From the NCBI RefSeq assembly GCF_029227915.1, contig NC_079882.1, forward strand, positions 17,064,501 to 17,128,500: a DNA stretch of 64,000 nt, in the 5' to 3' direction. Positions within the stretch are counted from its first letter, which is position 1. Each line of letters opens with the position of its first letter. Made by a program: the position numbers and the translations under genes. This document shows, piece by piece, positions 25,428-38,961 of the stretch. Source of the DNA: Hydractinia symbiolongicarpus (taxonomy: Eukaryota; Cnidaria; Hydrozoa; Anthoathecata; Hydractiniidae). The notes beneath the pieces were generated by a model. The model was not told the DNA's origin, did not search any database, and was given only the letters and a program-made list of their open reading frames with translations.

Positions 25428-26550
25428 CGCCAATGAAAACGACTTGGGACGTTGTAGCGCATTGAGACTGGAAGGACTAGTCTAATGGTAACCTGCGCAG
25501 GCAGGTGAAACCACGTGATTTACGTATGAAGCCATTATTAGACTGCAAAAAGCCATATTACAGCCTTTATAGGACTGTGCACGTAGTTAAGAGTGTTGTA
25601 AAGCAACGGCGCCAATGAAAACGACTTGGGACGTTGTAGCGCATTGAGACTGGAAGGACTAGGCCAATGGTAACCTGCGCAGACAGGTGAAACCACGTGA
25701 TTTACGTGTGAGGCCTTTATTAGACTGCAAAAGGCCATATTACAGCCTTTATAGGACTGTGCAGGTAGTTAAGAGTGTTCTAAGGCCACGGCGCTAAGGA
25801 AAACCACTTGGAACGTTGTAGTGCACTGAGACTGGAAGGAATAGTCCAATGGTAACCTGCGCAGGCAGATGGAACCACGTGATTTACGTGTGAGGACTTT
25901 ATTAGACTGCAAAAGGCCATTATACAGCCTTTATAGGACTGTGCACGTAGTTAAGAGTGTTGTAAAGCAACGGCGCCAATGAAAACGACTTGGGACGTTG
26001 TAGCGCATTGAGACTGGAAGGACTAGTCTAATGGTAACCTGCGCAGGCAGGTGAAACCACGTGATTTACGTATGAAGCCATTATTAGACTGCAAAAAGCC
26101 ATATTACAGCCTTTATAGGACTGTGCACGTAGTTAAGAGTGTTGTAAAGCAACGGCGCCAATGAAAACGACTTGGGACGTTGTAGCGCATTGAGACTGGA
26201 AGGACTAGGCCAATGGTAACCTGCGCAGACAGGTGAAACCACGTGATTTACGTGTGAGGCCTTTATTAGACTGCAAAAGGCCATATTACAGCCTTTATAG
26301 GACTGTGCAGGTAGTTAAGAGTGTTCTAAGGCCACGGCGCTAAGGAAAACCACTTGGAACGTTGTAGTGCACTGAGACTGGAAGGAATAGTCCAATGGTA
26401 ACCTGCGCAGGCAGATGGAACCACGTGATTTACGTGTGAGGACTTTATTAGACTGCAAAAGGCCATTATACAGCCTTTATAGGACTGTGCACGTAGTTAA
26501 GAGTGTTGTAAAGCAACGGCGCCAATGAAAACGACTTGGGACGTTGTAGC
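25221..26550. repeat. 546-bp trimer (A-B-C) higher-order repeat, two copies
   Basis: Lag 546 bp. The order is class A (GGCCACGG, GTAGTGCACTG), class B (AGCAACGGCGCC, GACTAGTCTAATGG) and class C (AAAAAGCC, GCAGACAGG). The rare inversion-like variant GGCCATTATACAG occurs at both about 25,916 and 26,462. The corresponding part of the large second copy (about 54.0-54.4 kb) holds only one trimer, so this was gained here or lost there after the large duplication. Confidence 0.85.
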
Positions 26551-29500
26551 ACATTGAGACTGGAAAGACTAGGCCAATGGTGACCTGCGCAGACCTGTGA
26601 AACCACGTGATTAACGTGTGAGACCTTTATTAGACTGCAAAGGGCCATATTACAGCCTTTATAGGACTGTGCACGTAGTTAAGAGTGTCTTAAGGCAACG
26701 GCGCTAATGAAAACGACTTGAAACGTTGTAGCACATTGAGACTGGAAGGACTAGGTCAATGGTGACCTGCGCAGACCTGTGAAACCACGTGATTAACGTG
26801 TGAGACCTTTATTAGACTGCAGAGGGCCATATTACAGCCTTTATAGGACTGTGCACGTAGTTAAGAGTGTCTTAAGGCAACGGCGCTAATGAAAACGACT
26901 TGAGACGTTGTAGCACATTGAGACTGGAAGGATTAGGCCAATGGTAACCTGCGCAGGCATGTGAAACCACGTGATTTACGTGGGAAGCCTTTATTAGACT
27001 GCAAAAGGCCATATTACAGCCTTTATAGGACTGTGCAGGTAGTTAAGAGTGTTCTAAGGCCACGGCGCTAAGGAAAACCACTTGGAACGTTGTAGTGCAC
27101 TGAGACTGGAAGGAATAGTCCAATGGTAACCTGCGCAGGCAGATGGAACCACGTGATTTACGTGTGAGGACTTTATTAGACTGCAAAAAGCCATATTACA
27201 GCCTTTATAGGACTGTGCACATAGTTAAGAGTGTTGTAAAGCAACGGCGCCAATGAAAACGACTTGAGACGTTGTAGCACATTGAGACTGGAAGGATTAG
27301 GCCAATTGTAACCTGCGCAGGCATGTGAAACCACGTGATTTACGTGGGAAGCCTTTATTAGACTGCAAAAGGCCATATTACAGCCTTTATAGGACTGTGC
27401 ACGTAGTTAAGAGTGTTGTAAAGCAACGGCGCCAATGAAAACGACTTGGAACGTTGTAGCGCATTGAGACTGGAAGGACTAGGCCAATGGTAACCTGCGC
27501 AGACAGGTGAAACCACGTGATTTACGTGTGAGGCCTTTATTAGACTGCAAAAGGCCATATTACAGCCTTTATAGGACTGTGCACGTAGTTAAGAGTGTTG
27601 TAAAGCAACAGCGCTAATGAAAACGACTTGGGAGGTTGTAGCGCATTGAGACTGGAACGACTAGTCCAATGGTAACCTGCACAGGCAGATGGAACCACGT
27701 GATTTACGTGTGAGGCCTCTATTAGACTGCAAAAGGCCAAATTACAGCCTTTATAGGACTGTGCACGTAGTTAAGAGTGTTGTAAGGCAACAGCGCTAAT
27801 GAAAACGACTTGGGACGTTGTAGCGCATTGAGACTGGAACAACTAGTCCAATGGTAACCTGCACAGGCAGATGGAACCACGTGATTTACGTGTGAGGCCT
27901 TTATTAGACTGCAAAAGACCAAACTACAGCCTTTATAGGACTGTGTGCGTAGTTAAGAGTGTTGTAAGGCCACGGCGCTAAGGAAAACTACTTGGAACGT
28001 TGTAGTGCACTGAGACTGGAAGGAATAGTCCAATGGTAACCTGCGCAGGCAGATGGAACCACGTGATTTACGTGTGAGGACTTTATTAGACTGCAAAAGG
28101 CCATATTACAGCCTTTATAGGACTGTGCACGTAGTTAAGAGTGTTGTAAAGCAACGGCGCCAATGAAAACGACTTGGGACGTTGTAGCGCATTGAGACTG
28201 GAAGGACAAGTCTAATGGTAGCCTGCGCAGGCAGGTGAAACCACGTGATTTACGTATGAAGCCATTATTAGACTGCAAAAAGCCATATTACAGCCTTTAT
28301 AGGACTGTGCAGGTAGTTAAGAGTGTTGTAAAGCAACGGCGCCAATGAAAACGACTTGGGACGTTGTAGCGCATTGAGACTGGAAGGACTAGGCCAATGG
28401 TAACCTGCGCAGACAGGTGAAACCACGCGATTTACGTGTGAGGCCTTTATTAGACTGCAAAAGGCCATATTACAGCCTTTATAGGACTGTGCAGGTAGTT
28501 AAGAGTGTTCTAAGGCCACGGCGCTAAGGAAAACCACTTGGAACGTTGTAGTGCACTGAGACTGGAAGGAATAGTCCAATGGTAACCTGCGCAGGCAGAT
28601 GGAACCACGTGATTTACGTGTGAGGACTTTATTAGACTGCAAAAGGCCATATTACAGCCTTTATAGGACTGTGCACGTAGTTAAGAGTGTTGTAAAGCAA
28701 CGGCGCCAATGAAAACGACTTGGGACGTTGTAGCACATTGAGACTGGAAGGACTAGGCCAATGGTGACCTGCGCAGACCTGTGAAACCACGTGATTAACG
28801 TGTGAGACCTTTATTAGACTGCAAAGGGCCATATTACAGCCTTTATAGGACTGTGCACGTAGTTAAGAGTGTCTTAAGGCAACGGCGCTAATGAAAACGA
28901 CTTGAGACGTTGTAGCACATTGAGACTGGAAGGATTAGGCCAATGGTAACCTGCGCAGGCATGTGAAACCACGTGATTTACGTGGGAAGCCTTTATTAGA
29001 CTGCAAAAGGCCATATTACAGCCTTTATAGGACTGTGCAGGTAGTTAAGAGTGTTCTAAGGCCACGGCGCTAAGGAAAACCACTTGGAACGTTGTAGTGC
29101 ACTGAGACTGGAAGGAATAGTCCAATGGTAACCTGCGCAGGCAGATGGAACCACGTGATTTACGTGTGAGGACTTTATTAGACTGCAAAAAGCCATATTA
29201 CAGCCTTTATAGGACTGTGCACATAGTTAAGAGTGTTGTAAAGCAACGGCGCCAATGAAAACGACTTGGGACGTTGTAGCGCATTGAGACTGGAAGGACT
29301 AGGCCAGTGGTGACCTGCGCAGACCTGTGAAACCACGTGATTAACGTGTGAGACCTTTATTAGACTGCAAAGGGCCATATTACAGCCTTTATAGGACTGT
29401 GCACGTAGTTAAGAGTGTCTTAAGGCAACGGCGCTAATGAAAACAACTTGAGACGTTGTAGCACATTGAGACTGGAAGGATTAGGCCAATTGTAACCTGC

Positions 29501-29686
29501 GCAGGCATGTGAAACCACGTGATTTACGTGGGAAGCCTTTATTAGACTACAAAAGGCCATATTACAGCCTTTATAGGACTGTGCACGTAGTTAAGAGTGT
29601 TGTAAAGCAACGGCGCCAATGAAAACGACTTGGAACGTTGTAGCGCATTGAGACTGGAAGGACTAGGCTAATGGTAACCTGCGCAG
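26551..29686. repeat. Mixed D/E/A/F/G/H monomer tract with 2,002/2,184-bp internal lag
   Basis: About 26,824-27,265 recurs at about 28,826-29,267 (lag 2,002 bp). About 27,266-27,590 recurs at about 29,450-29,774 (lag 2,184 bp). Class order includes D (GCAGACCTG), two E variants, A, a CACATAG monomer, then F, G and H. At about 27,590 the F-type monomer carries GTTAAGAGTGTTG instead of GTTCAGAGTTCTG, unlike its partner in the large copy at about 55,507, which suggests a conversion event. Confidence 0.75.
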
Positions 29687-31142
29687 ACAGGTGAAACCAC
29701 GTGATTTACGTGTGAGGCCTTTATTAGACTGCAAAAGGCCATATTACAGCCTTTATAGGACTGTGCACGTAGTTCAGAGTTCTGTAAAGCAACAGCGCTA
29801 ATGAAAACGACTTGGGAGGTTGTAGCGCATTGAGACTGGAACGACTAGTCCAATGGTAACCTGCACAGGCAGATGGAACCACGTGATTTACGTGTGAGGC
29901 CTCTATTAGACTGCAAAAGGCTAAATTACAGCCTTTATAGGACTGTGCACGTAGTTAAGAGTGTTGTAAGGCAACAGCGCTAATGAAAACGACTTGGGAC
30001 GTTGTAGCGCATTGAGACTGGAACAACTAGTCCAATGGTAACCTGCACAGGCAGATGGAACCACGTGATTTACGTGTGAGGCCTTTATTAGACTGCAAAA
30101 GACCAAACTACAGCCTTTATAGGACTGTGCACGTAGTTAAGAGTGTTGTAAGGCCACGGCGCTAAGGAAAACCACTTGGAACGTTGTAGTGCACTGAGAC
30201 TGGAAGGAATAGTCCAATGGTAACCTGCGCAGGCAGATGGAACCACGTGATTTACGTGTGAGGACTTTATTAGACTGCAAAAGGCCATATTACAGCCTTT
30301 ATAGGACTGTGCACGTAGTTAAGAGTGTTGTAAAGCAACGGCGCCAATGAAAACGACTTGGGACGTTGTAGCGCATTGAGACTGGAAGGACAAGTCTAAT
30401 GGTAACCTGCGCAGACAGGTGAAACCACGTGATTTACGTGTGAGGCCTTTATTAGACTGCAAAAGGCCATATTACAGCCTTTATAGGACTGTGCACGTAG
30501 TTCAGAGTTCTGTAAAGCAACAGCGCTAATGAAAACGACTTGGGAGGTTGTAGCGCATTGAGACTGGAACGACTAGTCCAATGGTAACCTGCACAGGCAG
30601 ATGGAACCACGTGATTTACGTGTGAGGCCTCTATTAGACTGCAAAAGTCCAAATTACAGCCTTTATAGGACTGTGCACGTAGTTAAGAGTGTTGTAAGGC
30701 AACAGCGCTAATGAAAACGACTTGGGACGTTGTAGCGCATTGAGACTGGAACAACTAGTCCAATGGTAACCTGCACAGGCAGATGGAACCACGTGATTTA
30801 CGTGTGAGGCCTTTATTAGACTGCAAAAGACCAAACTACAGCCTTTATAGGACTGTGCACGTAGTTAAGAGTGTTGTAAGGCCACGGCGCTAAGGAAAAC
30901 CACTTGGAACGTTGTAGTGCACTGAGACTGGAAGAAATAGTCCAATGGTAACCTGCGCAGGCAGATGGAACCACGTGATTTACGTGTGAGGACTTTATTA
31001 GACTGCAAAAGGCCATATTACAGCCTTTATAGGACTGTGCACGTAGTTAAGAGTGTTGTAAAGCAACGGCGCCAATGAAAACGACTTGGGACGTTGTAGC
31101 GCATTGAGACTGGAAGGACAAGTCTAATGGTAACCTGCGCAG
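29687..31142. repeat. 728-bp tandem duplication (F-G-H-B unit)
   Basis: 29,687-30,414 matches 30,415-31,142 at lag 728 bp. The order is F (GTTCAGAGTTCTG), G (GGAACAACTAG), H (GACCAAACTAC) and B with GACAAGTCTAATGG. Minor differences are GGCTAAATTAC versus GTCCAAATTAC and GGAATAG versus GAAATAG. The same pair exists in the large copy at about 57.6-59.06 kb, so this duplication is older than the 28.6-kb one. Confidence 0.85.
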
Positions 31143-32289
31143 GCAGGTGAAACCACGTGATTTACGTATGAAGCCATTATTAGACTGCAAAAAGCCATAT
31201 TACAGCCTTTATAGGACTGTGCACGTAGTTAAGAGTGTTGTAAAGCAACGGCGCCAATGAAAACAACTTGGGACGTTGTAGCGCATTGAGACTGGAAGGA
31301 CTAGGCCAATGGTAACCTGCGCAGACAGGTGAAACCACGTGATTTACGTGTGAGGCCTTTATTAGACTGCAAAAGGCCATATTACAGCCTTTATAGGACT
31401 GTGCAGGTAGTTAAGAGTGTTCTAAGGCCACGGCGCTAAGGAAAACCACTTGGAACGTTGTAGTGCACTGAGACTGGAAGGACAAGTCTAATGGTAACCT
31501 GCGCAGGCAGGTGAAACCACGTGATTTACGTATGAGGACTTTATTAGACTGCAAAAGGCCATATTACAGCCTTTATAGGACTGTGCACGTAGTTAAGAGT
31601 GTTGTAAAGCAACGGCGCCAATGAAAACGACTTGGGACGTTGTAGCACGTTGAGACTGGAAGGACTAGGCCAATGGTGACCTGCGCAGACCTGTGAAACC
31701 ACGTGATTAACGTGTGAGACCTTTATTAGACTGCAAAGGGCCATATTACAGCCTTTATAGGACTGTGCACGTAGTTAAGAGTGTCTTAAGGCAACGGCGC
31801 TAATGAAAACGACTTGAGACGTTGTAGCACATTGAGACTGGAAGGATTAGGCCAATTGTAACCTGCGCAGGCATGTGAAACCACGTGATTTACGTGGGAA
31901 GCCTTTATTAGACTGCAAAAGCCATATTACAGCCTTTATAGGACTGTGCACGCAGTTAAGAGTGTTGTAAAGCAACGGCGCCAATGAAAACGACTTGGAA
32001 CGTTGTAGCGCATTGAGACTGGAACGACTAGTCCAATGGTAACCTGCACAGGCAGATGGAACCACGTGATTTACGTGTGAGGCCTCTATTAGACTGCAAA
32101 AGGCCAAATTACAGCCTTTATAGGACTGTGCACGTAGTTAAGAGTGTTGTAAGGCCACGGCGCTAAGGAAAACCACTTGGAACGTTGTAGTGCACTGAGA
32201 CTGGAAGGAATAGTCCAATGGTAACCTGCGCAGGCAGATGGAACCACGTGATTTACGTGTGAGGACTTTATTAGACTGCAAAAGGCCAT
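31143..32289. repeat. Transition tract of C, A, D, E, F and H monomers with a 1-bp deletion
   Basis: Six or so monomers joining the 728-bp pair to the 1,456-bp pair. At about 31,920 GCAAAAGCCAT has lost one G relative to GCAAAAGGCCAT at about 59,838 in the large copy, giving a 181-bp monomer and shifting the lag from 27,917 to 27,918. The monomer at about 31,980-32,030 is an E/F hybrid: left half AGCAACGGCGCC, right half GGAACGACTAG. Confidence 0.8.
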
Positions 32290-35200
32290 ATTACAGCCTT
32301 TATAGGACTGTGCACGTAGTTAAGAGTGTTGTAAAGCAACGGCGCCAATGAAAACGACTTGGGACGTTGTAGCGCATTGAGACTGGAAGGACAAGTCTAA
32401 TGGTAACCTGCGCAGGCAGGTGAAACCACGTGATTTACGTATGAAGCCATTATTAGACTGCAAAAAGCCATATTACAGCCTTTATAGGACTGTGCACGTA
32501 GTTAAGAGTGTTGTAAAGCAACGGCGCCAATGAAAACGACTTGGGACGTTGTAGCGCATTGAGACTGGAAGGACTAGGCCAATGGTAACCTGCGCAGACA
32601 GGTGAAACCACGTGATTTACGTGTGAGGCCTTTATTAGACTGCAAAAGGCCATATTACAGCCTTTATAGGACTGTGCAGGTAGTTAAGAGTGTTCTAAGG
32701 CCACGGCGCTAAGGAAAACCACTTGGAACGTTGTAGTGCACTGAGACTGGAAGGAATAGTCCAATGGTAACCTGCGCAGGCAGATGGAACCACGTGATTT
32801 ACGTGTGAGGACTTTATTAGACTGCAAAAGGCCATATTACAGCCTTTATAGGACTGTGCACGTAGTTAAGAGTGTTGTAAAGCAACGGCGCCAATGAAAA
32901 CGACTTGGGACGTTGTAGCGCATTGAGACTGGAAGGACAAGTCTAATGGTAACCTGCGCAGGCAGGTGAAACCACGTGATTTACGTATGAAGCCATTATT
33001 AGACTGCAAAAAGCCATATTACAGCCTTTATAGGACTGTGCACGTAGTTAAGAGTGTTGTAAAGCAACGGCGCCAATGAAAACGACTTGGGACGTTGTAG
33101 CGCATTGAGACTGGAAGGACTAGGCCAATGGTAACCTGCGCAGACAGGTGAAACCACGTGATTTACGTGTGAGGCCTTTATTAGACTGCAAAAGGCCATA
33201 TTACAGCCTTTATAGGACTGTGCACGTAGTTAAGAGTGTCTTAAGGCAACGGCGCTAATGAAAACGACTTGAGACGTTGTAGCACATTGAGACTGGAAGG
33301 ATTAGGCCAATTGTAACCTGCGCAGGCAGGTGAAACCACGTGATTTACGTATGAAGCCATTATTAGACTGCAAAAAGCCATATTACAGCCTTTATAGGAC
33401 TGTGCACGTAGTTAAGAGTGTTGTAAAGCAACGGCGCCAATGAAAACGACTTGGGACGTTGTAGCACATTGAGACTGGAAGGACTAGGCCAATGGTGACC
33501 TGCGCAGACCTGTGAAACCACGTGATTAACGTGTGAGACCTTTATTAGACTGCAAAGGGCCATATTACAGCCTTTATAGGACTGTGCACGTAGTTAAGAG
33601 TGTCTTAAGGCAACGGCGCTAATGAAAACGACTTGAAACGTTCTAGCACATTGAGACTGGAAGGACTAGGTCAATGGTGACCTGCGCAGACCTGTGAAAC
33701 CACGTGATTAACGTGTGAGACCTTTATTAGACTGCAGAGGGCCATATTACAGCCTTTATAGGACTGTGCACGTAGTTAAGAGTGTTGTAAAGCAACGGCG
33801 CCAATGAAAACGACTTGGGACGTTGTAGCGCATTGAGACTGGAAGGACAAGTCTAATGGTAACCTGCGCAGGCAGGTGAAACCACGTGATTTACGTATGA
33901 AGCCATTATTAGACTGCAAAAAGCCATATTACAGCCTTTATAGGACTGTGCACGTAGTTAAGAGTGTTGTAAAGCAACGGCGCCAATGAAAACGACTTGG
34001 GACGTTGTAGCGCATTGAGACTGGAAGGACTAGGCCAATGGTAACCTGCGCAGACAGGTGAAACCACGTGATTTACGTGTGAGGCCTTTATTAGACTGCA
34101 AAAGGCCATATTACAGCCTTTATAGGACTGTGCAGGTAGTTAAGAGTGTTCTAAGGCCACGGCGCTAAGGAAAACCACTTGGAACGTTGTAGTGCACTGA
34201 GACTGGAAGGAATAGTCCAATGGTAACCTGCGCAGGCAGATGGAACCACGTGATTTACGTGTGAGGACTTTATTAGACTGCAAAAGGCCATATTACAGCC
34301 TTTATAGGACTGTGCACGTAGTTAAGAGTGTTGTAAAGCAACGGCGCCAATGAAAACGACTTGGGACGTTGTAGCGCATTGAGACTGGAAGGACAAGTCT
34401 AATGGTAACCTGCGCAGGCAGGTGAAACCACGTGATTTACGTATGAAGCCATTATTAGACTGCAAAAAGCCATATTACAGCCTTTATAGGACTGTGCACG
34501 TAGTTAAGAGTGTTGTAAAGCAACGGCGCCAATGAAAACGACTTGGGACGTTGTAGCGCATTGAGACTGGAAGGACTAGGCCAATGGTAACCTGCGCAGA
34601 CAGGTGAAACCACGTGATTTACGTGTGAGGCCTTTATTAGACTGCAAAAGGCCATATTACAGCCTTTATAGGACTGTGCAGGTAGTTAAGAGTGTTCTAA
34701 GGCCACGGCGCTAAGGAAAACCACTTGGAACGTTGTAGTGCACTGAGACTGGAAGGAATAGTCCAATGGTAACCTGCGCAGGCAGATGGAACCACGTGAT
34801 TTACGTGTGAGGACTTTATTAGACTGCAAAAGGCCATATTACAGCCTTTATAGGACTGTGCACGTAGTTAAGAGTGTTGTAAAGCAACGGCGCCAATGAA
34901 AACGACTTGGGACGTTGTAGCACATTGAGACTGGAAGGACTAGGCCAATGGTGACCTGCGCAGACCTGTGAAACCACGTGATTAACGTGTGAGACCTTTA
35001 TTAGACTGCAAAGGGCCATATTACAGCCTTTATAGGACTGTGCACGTAGTTAAGAGTGTCTTAAGGCAACGGCGCTAATGAAAACGACTTGAAACGTTGT
35101 AGCACATTGAGACTGGAAGGACTAGGTCAATGGTGACCTGCGCAGACCTGTGAAACCACGTGATTAACGTGTGAGACCTTTATTAGACTGCAGAGGGCCA
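32290..35200. repeat. 1,456-bp block (8 monomers), two copies
   Basis: About 32,290-33,745 and 33,746-35,200 match at lag 1,456 bp. One monomer differs strongly: 33,214-33,396 is class E-like (GTCTTAAGG, CCAATTGTAACC), but its partner at about 34,670-34,850 is class A. The large copy at about 60.3-61.8 kb contains a single such block, with the class A monomer. The extra block is therefore a gain here or a loss there after the 28.6-kb duplication. Confidence 0.82.
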
Positions 35201-35684
35201 TATTACAGCCTTTATAGGACTGTGCACGTAGTTAAGAGTGTCTTAAGGCAACGGCGCTAATGAAAACGACTTGAGACGTTGTAGCACATTGAGACTGGAA
35301 GGATTAGGCCAATTGTAACCTGCGCAGGCATGTGAAACCACGTGATTTACGTGGGAAGCCTTTATTAGACTGCAAAAGGCCATATTACAGCCTTTATAGG
35401 ACTGTGCACGTAGTTAAGAGTGTTGTAAAGCAACGGCGCCAATGAAAACGACTTGGAACGTTGTAGCGCATTGAGACTGGAAGGACTATGCCAATGGTAA
35501 CCTGCGCAGACAGGTGAAACCACGTGATTTACGTGTGAGGCCTTTATTAGACTGCAAAAGGCCATATTACAGCCTTTATAGGACTGTGCACGTAGTTCAG
35601 AGTTCTGTAAAGCAACAGCGCTAATGAAAACGACTTGGGAGGTTGTAGCGCATTGAGACTGGAACGACTAGTCCAATGGTAACC

Positions 35685-36413
35685 TGCACAGGCAGATGGA
35701 ACCACGTGATTTACGTGTGAGGCCTCTATTAGACTGCAAAAGGCCAAATTACAGCCTTTATAGGACTGTGCACGTAGTTAAGAGTGTTGTAAGGCAACAG
35801 CGCTAATGAAAACGACTTGGGACGTTGTAGCGCATTGAGACTGGAACAACTAGTCCAATGGTAACCTGCACAGGCAGATGGAACCACGTGATTTACGTGT
35901 GAGGCCTTTTTTAGACTGCAAAAGACCAAACTACAGCCTTTATAGGACTGTGCACGTAGTTAAGAGTGTTGTAAGGCCACGGCGCTAAGGAAAACCACTT
36001 GGAACGTTGTAGTGCACTGAGACTGGAAGGAATAGTCCAATGGTAACCTGCACAGGCAGATGGAACCACGTGATTTACGTGTGAGGCCTCTATTAGACTG
36101 CAAAAGGCCAAATTACAGCCTTTATAGGACTGTGCACGTAGTTAAGAGTGTTGTAAGGCAACAGCGCTAATGAAAACGACTTGGGACGTTGTAGCGCATT
36201 GAGACTGGAACAACTAGTCCAATGGTAACCTGCACAGGCAGATGGAACCACGTGATTTACGTGTGAGGCCTTTATTAGACTGCAAAAGACCAAACTACAG
36301 CCTTTATAGGACTGTGCACGTAGTTAAGAGTGTTGTAAGGCCACGGCGCTAAGGAAAACCACTTGGAACGTTGTAGTGCACTGAGACTGGAAGGAATAGT
36401 CCAATGGTAACCT
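35685..36413. repeat. 364-bp G-H dimer, two copies
   Basis: The dimer pairs G (CCAAATTACAG, GGAACAACTAG, CTGCACAGG) with H (GACCAAACTAC, GGCCACGG, GTAGTGCACTG). Two tandem copies fill this interval. Within the run H ends in CTGCACAGG and is followed by AGGCCTCTATTAG. The last H ends in CTGCGCAGG and exits to class B. Confidence 0.85.
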
Positions 36414-37868
36414 GCGCAGGCAGATGGAACCACGTGATTTACGTGTGAGGACTTTATTAGACTGCAAAAGGCCATATTACAGCCTTTATAGGACTGTGCA
36501 CGTAGTTAAGAGTGTTGTAAAGCAACGGCGCCAATGAAAACGACTTGGGACGTTGTAGCGCATTGAGACTGGAAGGACAAGTCTAATGGTAACCTGCGCA
36601 GGCAGGTGAAACCACGTGATTTACGTATGAAGCCATTATTAGACTGCAAAAAGCCATATTACAGCCTTTATAGGACTGTGCACGTAGTTAAGAGTGTTGT
36701 AAAGCAACGGCGCCAATGAAAACGACTTGGGACGTTGTAGCGCATTGAGACTGGAAGGACTAGGCCAATGGTAACCTGCGCAGACAGGTGAAACCACGTG
36801 ATTTACGTGTGAGGCCTTTATTAGACTGCAAAAGGCCATATTACAGCCTTTATAGGACTGTGCAGGTAGTTAAGAGTGTTCTAAGGCCACGGCGCTAAGG
36901 AAAACCACTTGGAACGTTGTAGTGCACTGAGACTGGAAGGAATAGTCCAATGGTAACCTGCGCAGGCAGATGGAACCACGTGATTTACGTGTGAGGACTT
37001 TATTAGACTGCAAAAGGCCATATTACAGCCTTTATAGGACTGTGCACGTAGTTAAGAGTGTTGTAAAGCAACGGCGCCAATGAAAACGACTTGGGACGTT
37101 GTAGCACATTGAGACTGGAAGGACTAGGCCAATGGTGACCTGCGCAGACCTGTGAAACCACGTGATTAACGTGTGAGACCTTTATTAGACTGCAAAGGGC
37201 CATATTACAGCCTTTATAGGACTGTGCACGTAGTTAAGAGTGTCTTAAGGCAACGGCGCTAATGAAAACGACTTGAAACGTTGTAGCACATTGAGACTGG
37301 AAGGACTAGGTCAATGGTGACCTGCGCAGACCTGTGAAACCACGTGATTAACGTGTGAGACCTTTATTAGACTGCAGAGGGCCATATTACAGCCTTTATA
37401 GGACTGTGCACGTAGTTAAGAGTGTCTTAAGGCAACGGCGCTAATGAAAACGACTTGAGACGTTGTAGCACATTGAGACTGGAAGGATTAGGCCAATTGT
37501 AACCTGCGCAGGCATGTGAAACCACGTGATTTACGTGGGAAGCCTTTATTAGACTGCAAAAGGCCATATTACAGCCTTTATAGGACTGTGCACGTAGTTA
37601 AGAGTGTTGTAAAGCAACGGCGCCAATGAAAACGACTTGGAACGTTGTAGCGCATTGAGACTGGAAGGACTAGGCCAATGGTAACCTGCGCAGACAGGTG
37701 AAACCACGTGATTTACGTGTGAGGCCTTTATTAGACTGCAAAAGGCCATATTACAGCCTTTATAGGACTGTGCACGTAGTTCAGAGTTCTGTAAAGCAAC
37801 AGCGCTAATGAAAACGACTTGGGAGGTTGTAGCGCATTGAGACTGGAACGACTAGTCCAATGGTAACC

Positions 37869-38961
37869 TGCACAGGCAGATGGAACCACGTGATTTACGT
37901 GTGAGGCCTCTATTAGACTGCAAAAGGCCAAATTACAGCCTTTATAGGACTGTGCACGTAGTTAAGAGTGTTGTAAGGCAACAGCGCTAATGAAAACGAC
38001 TTGGGACGTTGTAGCGCATTGAGACTGGAACAACTAGTCCAATGGTAACCTGCACAGGCAGATGGAACCACGTGATTTACGTGTGAGGCCTTTTTTAGAC
38101 TGCAAAAGACCAAACTACAGCCTTTATAGGACTGTGCACGTAGTTAAGAGTGTTGTAAGGCCACGGCGCTAAGGAAAACCACTTGGAACGTTGTAGTGCA
38201 CTGAGACTGGAAGGAATAGTCCAATGGTAACCTGCACAGGCAGATGGAACCACGTGATTTACGTGTGAGGCCTCTATTAGACTGCAAAAGGCCAAATTAC
38301 AGCCTTTATAGGACTGTGCACGTAGTTAAGAGTGTTGTAAGGCAACAGCGCTAATGAAAACGACTTGGGACGTTGTAGCGCATTGAGACTGGAACAACTA
38401 GTCCAATGGTAACCTGCACAGGCAGATGGAACCACGTGATTTACGTGTGAGGCCTTTATTAGACTGCAAAAGACCAAACTACAGCCTTTATAGGACTGTG
38501 CACGTAGTTAAGAGTGTTGTAAGGCCACGGCGCTAAGGAAAACCACTTGGAACGTTGTAGTGCACTGAGACTGGAAGGAATAGTCCAATGGTAACCTGCA
38601 CAGGCAGATGGAACCACGTGATTTACGTGTGAGGCCTCTATTAGACTGCAAAAGGCCAAATTACAGCCTTTATAGGACTGTGCACGTAGTTAAGAGTGTT
38701 GTAAGGCAACAGCGCTAATGAAAACGACTTGGGACGTTGTAGCGCATTGAGACTGGAACAACTAGTCCAATGGTAACCTGCACAGGCAGATGGAACCACG
38801 TGATTTACGTGTGAGGCCTTTATTAGACTGCAAAAGACCAAACTACAGCCTTTATAGGACTGTGCACGTAGTTAAGAGTGTTGTAAGGCCACGGCGCTAA
38901 GGAAAACCACTTGGAACGTTGTAGTGCACTGAGACTGGAAGGAATAGTCCAATGGTAACCT
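37869..38961. repeat. 364-bp G-H dimer, three copies
   Basis: Same dimer as at 35,685-36,413 but three tandem copies (3 x 364 = 1,092 bp). Only the first H begins with GGCCTTTTTTAGACTG, as in the two-copy version. The second and third have TTTATTAGACTG. This is direct evidence of copy-number change of a dimer within a larger unit. Confidence 0.85.

Noticed and set aside
25916-25926. CATTATAC in place of CATATTAC as a micro-inversion of functional interest
   Set aside because: It is a two-base rearrangement shared by copies at about 26,462 and 54,379. It is useful as a lineage marker but has no evident function.
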